From DATDCY01 sp031406795 [NCBI: Candidatus Rokuibacteriota bacterium] (GTDB taxonomy: Bacteria > JAUVQV01): 6,753 bases of DNA. The notes under the pieces are model-generated. The model was not told the DNA's origin, searched no databases, and saw nothing but the letters and a program-made list of their open reading frames with translations. The stretch covers positions 1-6,753 of the forward strand of contig JANOHV010000260.1 of the NCBI GenBank assembly GCA_031406795.1, read 5' to 3'. A program made the translations under genes and the position numbers. Positions 1-4,536 of this stretch are shown piece by piece (positions within the stretch are counted from its first letter, which is position 1; every line of letters starts with the position of its first letter).

Positions 1-273
1 GTCGCGCACGCGGCGGCCGGCGAGGAGGACTGGCTGACGGAGATGCCGCCCGACGAGGTGCCCGCCCCCGTCGCGGAGTATGGTACGGACGAGGCGCCGC
101 CCTGGGCCGTGGCGATGATGGAGGAGCTGCAGCAGCTTCGCGCCGAAAACGCCGCTCTACGCGCGGCGCTGCGGAGCATGACGACACTGCTGGACCGTCA
201 GATCGACGTGCTGCGCGAGGGCCGCGACGAGCTCCAGCGCCACGTCGGCGACAATACCGGGGAGAGCGCCTGA
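1..273 (+). CDS. Coiled-coil protein, C-terminal part (5' end outside window or start undecided)
   Basis: The reading frame is open from the first base to a TGA at 271-273, so this is probably the C-terminal end of a longer protein. An internal ATG at 43 would give 76 residues. An AGGAGG at 23-28 lies 14 bases before that ATG, rather far for a ribosome binding site, so I do not treat 43 as the proven start. After an acidic, proline-rich stretch comes a clear amphipathic helix with leucine heptads (residues about 27-67 counted from the ATG, containing ELQQLRAENAALRAAL), typical of a dimerising coiled coil. The stop overlaps the purM start as TGATG, so it sits in the same operon. Some DNA-binding regulators end in such coiled coils, but no DNA-binding domain is visible here, so the function is unknown. 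Confidence 0.55.
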   Translation, partial: VAHAAAGEEDWLTEMPPDEVPAPVAEYGTDEAPPWAVAMMEELQQLRAENAALRAALRSMTTLLDRQIDVLREGRDELQRHVGDNTGESA

Positions 274-275
274 TG
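259..275 (+). promoter_or_regulatory. Ribosome binding site and TGATG overlap that set the purM start
   Basis: GGGGAGAG at 259-266 contains GGAG at 261-264, 8 bases before the ATG at 273. The ATG shares its A with the upstream TGA (271-273). The purM start therefore has its own Shine-Dalgarno sequence and is also placed for reinitiation by ribosomes finishing the upstream frame. Confidence 0.7.
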
Positions 276-1349
276 AGGAGCGAACGCTGGACGTATCGCA
301 AGGCCGGAGTCGACATCGCCGCCGGCAACGAGGCGGTTCGACTGCTCGCGCCGCTGGCGGCCGCCACCCGCCGCGCCGGAGTGCTCGGCGGCATCGGCGG
401 GTTCGGGGGACTGTTCGCGCTGCCGCCGCGCCTGAAGCGCCCCGTGCTGGTGGCCGCCACCGACGGGGTCGGCACCAAGCTCAAGATCGCCTTCGCGCTG
501 GACCGCCACGACACCGTCGGCATCGACCTGGTGGCGATGTCGGTGAACGACATCCTGGTCCAGGGGGCCGAACCGCTCTTCTTTCTCGACTACATCGCCT
601 GCGGCAAGCTGCGCCCGGGGCGCATCGCCGAACTCGTCAAGGGAATCGCCGACGGCTGCCTGCAGGCCGGGTGCGCGCTGCTCGGCGGCGAGACGGCCGA
701 AATGCCCGGCTTCTACCAGCCCGGCGAGTACGATCTGGCGGGGTTCGCCGTCGGCGCGGCTGAGCGCAAGGATCTGATCGACGGCAGCGGCATCCGCCCC
801 GGCGACGTGTTGCTCGGTCTGCCGTCGAGCGGCCTGCACAGCAACGGCTACAGCCTCGCGCGCGCCGTCGTCGAGGCCCGCTGGGGCGCGGGCGCCTGGC
901 GGCGCAAGGTGCCCGGCGACGGTCGGAGCATCGGCGAGGCGTTTCTCGCGCCGACGCGCATCTACGTCAAGCCGGTGCTCGGGCTGCTCAAGCGCTTCGC
1001 GGTCGGCGGCATCGTGCACCTGACCGGCGGCGGCTGGACCGAGAACATCCCGCGCGTGCTGCCGGCCGGGTGCGCCGCGGCGGTCGAGTTGGGCTCCTGG
1101 CCCGTGCCGCCGCTGTTCGCGCTGCTCGAGAGCGAGGGGAGGATCGGCCGCGAGGAGATGCTGCGCACCTTCAACCTCGGCATCGGATTGATTCTCATCG
1201 TGCGTCCCCGGGTCGCCGAGGGGCTGCAGAGTGCCCTGCGCCGCCGGGGCGAGGCCTGCCACGTCGTCGGCGCGATCGTCAAGGGCCGCCGCCGGGTGCT
1301 CTATCGCGAGCGCCCGAGCGCGAAGGCCGCCACGCGGACTGCGCGGTGA
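273..1349 (+). CDS. purM: Phosphoribosylformylglycinamidine cyclo-ligase (AIR synthetase)
   Basis: PurM closes the imidazole ring of the purine: FGAM plus ATP gives aminoimidazole ribotide (AIR), in the cytoplasm. The 358 residues match the usual length (about 345). Family motifs appear in order: YRKAGVDI near the start (8-15), the glycine-rich segment around 39-46, the ATP-site loop ATDGVGTKLK (62-71), DLVAMSVNDI (85-94), GGETAEMPG (138-146), the PSSGLHSNGYSLAR segment (184-197), and TGGGWTENIPR (251-261). The usual residue before TEN is Leu or Phe; Trp255 here is a small oddity. The C-terminal RTFNLGIGL is also typical. The ATG at 273 overlaps the preceding stop (TGATG) and has a good ribosome binding site. 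The stop (1347-1349) overlaps the purN start as GTGA, which implies translational coupling of two enzymes of one pathway. Confidence 0.97.
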   Translation: MRSERWTYRKAGVDIAAGNEAVRLLAPLAAATRRAGVLGGIGGFGGLFALPPRLKRPVLVAATDGVGTKLKIAFALDRHDTVGIDLVAMSVNDILVQGAEPLFFLDYIACGKLRPGRIAELVKGIADGCLQAGCALLGGETAEMPGFYQPGEYDLAGFAVGAAERKDLIDGSGIRPGDVLLGLPSSGLHSNGYSLARAVVEARWGAGAWRRKVPGDGRSIGEAFLAPTRIYVKPVLGLLKRFAVGGIVHLTGGGWTENIPRVLPAGCAAAVELGSWPVPPLFALLESEGRIGREEMLRTFNLGIGLILIVRPRVAEGLQSALRRRGEACHVVGAIVKGRRRVLYRERPSAKAATRTAR

Positions 1350-2023
1350 CCGCGCGACTGCTCCCCCTCGGGGTGCTCGCCTCCGGCCGGGGATCGAATC
1401 TCCAGGCGATTCTCGACGAGGTCTCCTCCGGGCGACTGGCCGCCGCGGTGCGGGTGGTCGTCAGCGACGTCGAGGATGCGTTCGCGCTCGAACGCGCCCG
1501 CCGCGCCGGCGTGCCCGCGGTTTTCGTCGACCCGCGGGACCCCGGTGGAAAAGCGGTTTACGAACGCGCGCTCGTCGGCGTCCTGAACGGGCACGGCGTC
1601 GAGCTGGTGGCCCTCGCCGGCTACATGCGCATCTGCGGACCGACCCTCCTCGCGGCCTTCCCGGGGCACATTCTCAACATCCATCCTTCGCTGCTGCCCG
1701 CGTTCCCGGGCTTGCACGTGCAGCGCGCGGCCCTCGAGCACGGGGCGCGCTTTTCGGGGTGCACCGTTCATTTCGTCGACGCAGGCGTGGACACCGGCCC
1801 GATCATCGCGCAGGCGGTGGTCCCGGTGCTCGACGCCGACACCGAGGAGACGCTCGCCGCGCGCATCCTGCGTCAGGAGCATCGGGTCTACCCGCACGCG
1901 ATCCGCCTGTTCGCCGAGGGGCGCCTGCGCCTCGCCGGCCGACGGGTGCTCGTGAACGCGCCGGCCCCCGGCGCCGGCGACGCCGCGCTCGTTCATCCGC
2001 CGCTGCCGGCAGAAATCCTTTGA
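1346..2023 (+). CDS. purN: Phosphoribosylglycinamide formyltransferase, folate-dependent
   Basis: PurN transfers the formyl group of 10-formyltetrahydrofolate to GAR, giving FGAR, two steps before PurM. The start is taken as the GTG at 1346, which forms a GTGA overlap with the purM stop and gives 225 residues, close to the E. coli enzyme (about 212). The open frame continues upstream to 1070 only as an out-of-frame shadow of purM. The phosphate-binding loop ASGRGSNLQA lies at 12-21. The active-site block NIHPSLLPAFPG (111-122) supplies Asn111 and His113, and DAGVDTGPI (145-153) supplies Asp149, equivalent to the Asn-His-Asp catalytic set of E. coli PurN (106, 108, 144). No Shine-Dalgarno sequence lies close to the GTG, so translation probably depends on coupling to purM. 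The folate-free alternative PurT is a different family and does not fit. Confidence 0.97.
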   Translation: MTARLLPLGVLASGRGSNLQAILDEVSSGRLAAAVRVVVSDVEDAFALERARRAGVPAVFVDPRDPGGKAVYERALVGVLNGHGVELVALAGYMRICGPTLLAAFPGHILNIHPSLLPAFPGLHVQRAALEHGARFSGCTVHFVDAGVDTGPIIAQAVVPVLDADTEETLAARILRQEHRVYPHAIRLFAEGRLRLAGRRVLVNAPAPGAGDAALVHPPLPAEIL

Positions 2024-2061
2024 TGGTTCCACGCTTACGCGCGGAACTGGGGCCAGCGTGA
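2023..2061 (+). CDS. Bridging mini-frame of 12 codons between purN and the rhomboid gene (possible coupler)
   Basis: An ATG at 2023-2025 shares its A with the purN stop (TGATG). Twelve codons later (MVPRLRAELGPA) its stop, TGA at 2059-2061, overlaps the GTG start of the rhomboid gene (2058-2060) as GTGA. The frame therefore spans the intergenic gap exactly. The peptide resembles nothing I recognise and may itself be unimportant. The useful role would be to carry ribosomes from the purN stop to the rhomboid start. No independent ribosome binding site is evident, so it would depend on reinitiation after purN. It could be chance. Confidence 0.35.
   Translation: MVPRLRAELGPA
2030..2060 (+). promoter_or_regulatory. 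Hairpin containing the rhomboid GTG start codon
   Basis: CACGCT (2030-2035) pairs with AGCGTG (2055-2060). The right arm contains the whole GTG start (2058-2060), and the modest GGGG ribosome-binding stretch (2049-2052) lies in the 19-base loop. A ribosome translating the mini-frame 2023-2061 would melt the stem. Six base pairs with a long loop is only moderately stable, so this is a weak structure taken alone. Confidence 0.3.
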
Positions 2062-2765
2062 TACCGCTTCGAGACACCATCCCGAGCCGGACCTTTCCGT
2101 GGGTGACGATTGCTCTGATCTGCGCGAACGTCCTGGTCTTCCTTCACCAGATCAGTCTCGGCTCGCGGCAGGGCGCGGCATTCGTCGCAGTCTTCGGCGC
2201 GGTGCCGGCGCAGTTCACCGGCGCGGCGGTGCACGCGGCTCCCGCGCTCGCGCCCGGCCTGACCATCGCGACCTCGATGTTCCTGCACGGCGGGGTGCTG
2301 CACCTGCTCGGCAACATGGTGTTTCTGTGGATCTTCGGCAACAACGTCGAGGATGCGACCGGCCACCTGCGGTTCATCGCCTTCTATCTGGTCTGCGGCA
2401 CCGCTGCCGCGCTGGCGCACATCGCCACCAACCCCGCCTCGAACGTGCCGATGGTCGGCGCGAGCGGCGCGATCTCGGGCGTGCTCGGCGCCTATTTCCT
2501 GCTCTACCCCCACGCCAGGATCGTGACCCTGCTCTGGTTCGGCTTCTTCGCCCAGACCGTGCAGATACCGGCCTTCATCTTCCTCGGTTTCTGGTTTCTG
2601 GCGCAGTTTTTCTCCTGGACTTTCAGCGGCGGCAGCGGCGGGGGCGGCGGCGTCGCCTTCGCCGCGCACCTCGGGGGGTTCCTCGCGGGCCTGCTGCTGC
2701 TGGTCCCGTTCAAGCAGCGCCGGGTCCGCCTCTGGAGCCAGACGACCGGGGATGGCGCCTTATGA
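2058..2765 (+). CDS. Rhomboid-family intramembrane serine protease
   Basis: Rhomboids cut transmembrane proteins inside the membrane with a Ser-His dyad. This 235-residue protein is strongly hydrophobic and starts with the family's RDTIPSRTFPWVT segment before the first membrane helix (about 16-32). The block HGGVLHLLGNMVFLWIFGNN (77-96) holds His82 and Asn86, spaced like the oxyanion residues His150 and Asn154 of E. coli GlpG. GASG (134-137) gives catalytic Ser136, followed by the small-residue helix GVLGAYFLLY. His204 in AAHLGG is the other half of the dyad. So the protein appears catalytically intact rather than a dead iRhom-like homologue. A Gly/Ser run (190-198) precedes the last helix, and the short basic tail follows it. 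The start is GTG at 2058, with GGGG 5 bases upstream. The substrate is unknown, and the link to purine genes is probably only co-transcription. Confidence 0.93.
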   Translation: MIPLRDTIPSRTFPWVTIALICANVLVFLHQISLGSRQGAAFVAVFGAVPAQFTGAAVHAAPALAPGLTIATSMFLHGGVLHLLGNMVFLWIFGNNVEDATGHLRFIAFYLVCGTAAALAHIATNPASNVPMVGASGAISGVLGAYFLLYPHARIVTLLWFGFFAQTVQIPAFIFLGFWFLAQFFSWTFSGGSGGGGGVAFAAHLGGFLAGLLLLVPFKQRRVRLWSQTTGDGAL

Positions 2766-2836
2766 ATTATTTCCCCAGCACTTTCATCAGCTGCACAAGC
2801 CGCTGTAGTCTTGCGGGCGAGGCGCCCGCGATATGA
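2762..2836 (+). CDS. Bridging mini-frame of 24 codons between the rhomboid and oxidoreductase genes (possible coupler)
   Basis: The ATG at 2762 overlaps the rhomboid stop (2763-2765) as ATGA. The frame runs 24 codons with no interruption, and its TGA (2834-2836) overlaps the ATG of the next gene (2833-2835), again as ATGA. The peptide begins MNYFPSTFISC and has two cysteines. Its first two thirds have many A/T third positions, unlike the neighbouring genes, so the amino-acid sequence is probably not under the same selection. The arrangement repeats that of the purN-rhomboid gap. A role as a translational relay is inference; a real micropeptide is possible but unsupported. Confidence 0.35.
   Translation: MNYFPSTFISCTSRCSLAGEAPAI
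2813..2829 (+). promoter_or_regulatory. GC hairpin holding the ribosome binding site of the oxidoreductase gene
   Basis: GCGGGCG (2813-2819) is perfectly complementary to CGCCCGC (2823-2829), leaving a 3-base loop AGG (2820-2822). The best Shine-Dalgarno candidate, CGAGG (2818-2822), 10 bases before the ATG at 2833, is thus split between stem and loop. Seven G-C pairs ending three bases before the start codon should hinder initiation. A ribosome reading the bridging frame 2762-2836 would open the stem and terminate on the start codon. The hairpin is seen in the sequence; its role is inferred. Confidence 0.45.
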
Positions 2837-4227
2837 GCGGCACCTATCACCTCGCGGTGCTGGGGGACCACCTCGGCGGTCTGGCCGCCGCGGCCCTCGC
2901 GGCGCGCCGCGGGCAGCGGGTGCTGCTGCTCGAGACCGCGGCCGCCGACTCGGTGCGCCCGTTCGAACAGCTCAACGCGCTGTGCGGGGGGCCCGAGGCG
3001 GACACGGGGCTCGGCCGTCTCTTTCAGCAGCTGGGGCTCGCCCCCTTCGGGCCGCAGGGGGACGACCGGATCCACTTCCACGCGCTGGTCACCCCGCTGC
3101 AGATCTGCCTGCCGGACCACCGCTTCAGTCTGCACGCCGACCGCACTGCCCGGACCTGGGAGCTGCAGCGCGAGTTCGGCGACGCCCAGCGCGCGCTGCC
3201 GCCGATCTGGCAGCGCGAGGAGGATCTGCGCGAAAAACTCGACCGTATCGGTCCCCAGGCGGGCGACGCCAACGCGGCGCTGATCGGGCGGGCGCTGGCG
3301 AGCGTCTCGGGGTTCGTGCGGCTGCAGGCGCTCGAGCGCGAAACACTCCGGCCGGGATTCGGCGAATTTCTCGACGAGCAGGGGCTGACCCCGGCGTTGC
3401 GCGCTACGCTCCTCGCGCAGGCGCAGGCGGTCGTGCGCCGCCCCCCCGACGATCTGAGCTGGGCCGAGGGGGTGCGCGCGCTGCGCGCGGCCAACGGGGG
3501 CCTTTACCGCAATGCGGCGGGGCAGGGCGGCGTGCTGGTCGGCCTGCGCGCTTCGCTGGTTTCGACCGGCGGCGATCTGCGGCCGCTCGTCGCGCTCGAG
3601 GGCATCGACGTCCCGCGCACCGGCGGCGCGCGGCTGCACCTGGCCGCCGGCGGCACAGTCAAGGCCGATCGCGTGATCGTCGACCTGCCGCTCGCCGAGG
3701 GGCAGCGCCTGATTCCCGCCGAGTCGCTGCGTACGCTCGCCCGCAAGGGGCTCGAGGAGCGCGAGGAACGGTCCTATGGGCTGCTGGAGCTGACGCTGGC
3801 GCCCGGCCGGCGGCCGATCGGCATGGGCACCTATCTCGTGATCGCCGCGGGCGGCGAGGATCCGGGCGGCCCCTCCGTGCTGGTTGCGGTCGCCGACGAG
3901 GCGGATGACGGCCGGTGCGCACTGGAAGCGCTCGGCTTCTTCACGCCGGCGGCGGCGGCCGGCGCCCGGGAGCAGCTGCTCGCGCGCGTGCGGACGATCA
4001 TGCCATTCCTCGACGAGAGCCTGGTCGGCGAACCGGTCCTGCGCACGGGTCCGGCGCCGCGTTTCTCGCAGGAGCGCCTCGACCGCGCGCAGCGCGAGGA
4101 GCGGCTCGCCACGGGGTGGCGCACTTCGATCTTCCACCAGCCGCCCTTCACGTTCCTGCGCAATGAAGACTACGCGTCCGTCGGCCTCGCCGAAGGCCTC
4201 AGCTCGGGCCTCATCGCTCTCGCCTGA
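2833..4227 (+). CDS. FAD/NAD(P)-binding oxidoreductase-like protein (CrtI / amine-oxidase superfamily type)
   Basis: The 464-residue protein begins with a Rossmann-type beta-alpha-beta unit: a short strand (residues 6-10), GDHLGG (11-16), a small-residue helix, and RRGQRVLLLE (25-34) ending in the acidic residue expected to hold the ribose. This is the layout of phytoene-desaturase and amine-oxidase relatives. The C-terminal NEDYASVGLAEGLSSGLIAL resembles the final FAD-contacting segment of that superfamily. The canonical GxGxxG is altered: His13 replaces the second glycine, so cofactor binding is not certain. No signal peptide or membrane segment is visible, so it is probably cytoplasmic. 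The ATG at 2833 is the first after an in-frame TAG (2806-2808). It is the last gene of the purM operon and is coupled through the preceding mini-frame. No carotenoid genes are nearby, so the substrate is unknown. Third positions are strongly G/C, supporting this strand over the long opposing frame. Confidence 0.75.
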   Translation: MSGTYHLAVLGDHLGGLAAAALAARRGQRVLLLETAAADSVRPFEQLNALCGGPEADTGLGRLFQQLGLAPFGPQGDDRIHFHALVTPLQICLPDHRFSLHADRTARTWELQREFGDAQRALPPIWQREEDLREKLDRIGPQAGDANAALIGRALASVSGFVRLQALERETLRPGFGEFLDEQGLTPALRATLLAQAQAVVRRPPDDLSWAEGVRALRAANGGLYRNAAGQGGVLVGLRASLVSTGGDLRPLVALEGIDVPRTGGARLHLAAGGTVKADRVIVDLPLAEGQRLIPAESLRTLARKGLEEREERSYGLLELTLAPGRRPIGMGTYLVIAAGGEDPGGPSVLVAVADEADDGRCALEALGFFTPAAAAGAREQLLARVRTIMPFLDESLVGEPVLRTGPAPRFSQERLDRAQREERLATGWRTSIFHQPPFTFLRNEDYASVGLAEGLSSGLIALA

Positions 4228-4324
4228 CAGCACCGCTTCTGCTTCGCCTCGCCTGAATCGGCGGGGTTGATCCGCTCGACCCGGCTTCGAACCCCGCGCA
4301 TGTAGATTAGAAAAAAATTAATAA
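4228..4324 (+). other. Intergenic start: competing 3' hairpins and an A-rich tract
   Basis: Two mutually exclusive stems follow the operon stop. CCTCGCC (4247-4253) pairs with GGCGGGG (4260-4266), with one G-U pair and a 6-base loop. Alternatively GCGGGGTT (4261-4268) pairs perfectly with AACCCCGC (4290-4297) around a 21-base loop. Neither is followed by a T-run on the + strand; an A-rich stretch (4310-4325) comes instead. They may slow decay of the operon mRNA or act with Rho, but they do not form a standard intrinsic terminator. The A-rich tract could serve as an upstream promoter element for the next gene. No gene is seen here. Confidence 0.35.
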
Positions 4325-4342
4325 ACGTGACCCCGGTCACGT
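4325..4342 (+). promoter_or_regulatory. Crp/Fnr-family-like operator: perfect palindrome with GTGA-N6-TCAC core
   Basis: ACGTGACC (4325-4332) and GGTCACGT (4335-4342) are exact reverse complements around a 2-base centre. Within them GTGA (4327-4330) and TCAC (4337-4340) are six bases apart, the spacing of Crp sites (consensus TGTGA-N6-TCACA). Only the outer T/A of each half-site differs. It follows an A-rich tract and lies about 190 bases before the cytochrome start. Fnr sites proper (TTGAT-N4-ATCAA) do not match. Which regulator binds is unknown. Confidence 0.5.
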
Positions 4343-4362
4343 CGCGACTCGTCGAGTGTCGA

Positions 4363-4368
4363 TATGTT
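4363..4368 (+). promoter_or_regulatory. Possible -10 element at class II distance from the palindrome
   Basis: TATGTT matches four of six bases of TATAAT, with no recognisable -35 hexamer 17 bases upstream. If transcription began near 4375, the palindrome centre (4333.5) would lie at -41.5, exactly where Crp-type activators replace the -35 contact at class II promoters. The geometry is suggestive; the hexamer alone is weak. Confidence 0.35.
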
Positions 4369-4374
4369 TAGCAC

Positions 4375-4533
4375 GCAAGAAGACGAGGAAAGAAGGAGAG
4401 CGGGAGAGAGCGATGATTGAATCGAAGAAACGAAAAGGAGGGTCTATAGAGTTGCTCAAGACAAGGAGTTTCGCAGATGCCGAGTTCGCCAGAAGCGAGA
4501 TTGGCAACAACACGAAAAAAGGAGACCGCAGGA
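4375..4533 (+). promoter_or_regulatory. Purine-rich leader with six AGGA motifs
   Basis: The untranslated leader between the presumed promoter and the cytochrome gene is markedly purine-rich. It has AGGA at 4386, 4394, 4436, 4464, 4520 and 4530. ACAAGGA (4461-4467) agrees with the core of the CsrA/RsmA consensus (ACARGGA), and the last AGGA overlaps the start codon. CsrA-family repressors bind several such motifs in one leader, including those at the ribosome binding site. Some enrichment is expected from composition alone, so this is a suggestion only. The leader stays open in the cytochrome frame from an ATG at 4356, but its codons do not look coding. Confidence 0.3.
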
Positions 4534-4536
4534 TGA
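4477..4536 (+). CDS. Leader micro-ORF of 19 codons overlapping the cytochrome start
   Basis: AAGGAG (4463-4468) lies 8 bases before an ATG at 4477, an ideal ribosome binding site. The frame encodes MPSSPEARLATTRKKETAG and stops at TGA 4534-4536, which overlaps the cytochrome ATG (4533-4535) as ATGA and the second ATG (4536) as TGATG. Its last third runs through the cytochrome's own ribosome binding site (4518-4524). Translation of it could thus either deliver ribosomes to, or interfere with, initiation of the cytochrome. It is the best supported of the three mini-frames because it has its own strong site. The peptide is basic and unrecognised. Confidence 0.4.
   Translation: MPSSPEARLATTRKKETAG

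Noticed and set aside
198-1262. Open frame of 354 codons opposite purM on the - strand
   Set aside because: purM is unmistakable on the + strand; the opposing product is low-complexity and matches no family I know.
1070-1345. In-frame extension of purN upstream to an ATG at 1070
   Set aside because: It lies wholly inside purM in another frame, and PurN homology begins only after the GTG at 1346.
2767-4233. Long open frame (488 codons) on the - strand opposite the oxidoreductase gene
   Set aside because: It is a GC-rich shadow: the + strand frame has the Rossmann signature, a plausible start with operon overlap and strong third-position G/C, while the - strand product is an Arg/Gln/Gly-rich sequence without recognisable domains.
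4261-4297. Hairpin ending in TTCGAACCCCGC, resembling a tRNA T-arm
   Set aside because: No acceptor stem, D-arm or anticodon arm can be built around it, so I treat it only as a 3' hairpin.
4247-4297. Intrinsic terminator for the purine operon
   Set aside because: The stems are real, but no T-run follows on the + strand, so I list them as structures and do not call a terminator.
4347-4357. Small palindrome ACTCG-T-CGAGT between the Crp-like site and the -10 candidate
   Set aside because: Only five bases per arm; it could be part of an operator, but nothing supports this beyond chance.
4364-4420. An 18-codon frame starting at ATG 4364 in the leader
   Set aside because: No ribosome binding site, and it begins before the inferred transcription start; the acidic/arginine-rich product only reflects purine-rich sequence.
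4356-4532. N-terminal extension of the cytochrome to an ATG at 4356 or 4413
   Set aside because: It would bury the signal peptide behind about 40-59 charged residues, the codons do not look coding, and the best ribosome binding site points to 4533. The ATG at 4356 also lies upstream of the inferred transcript start.
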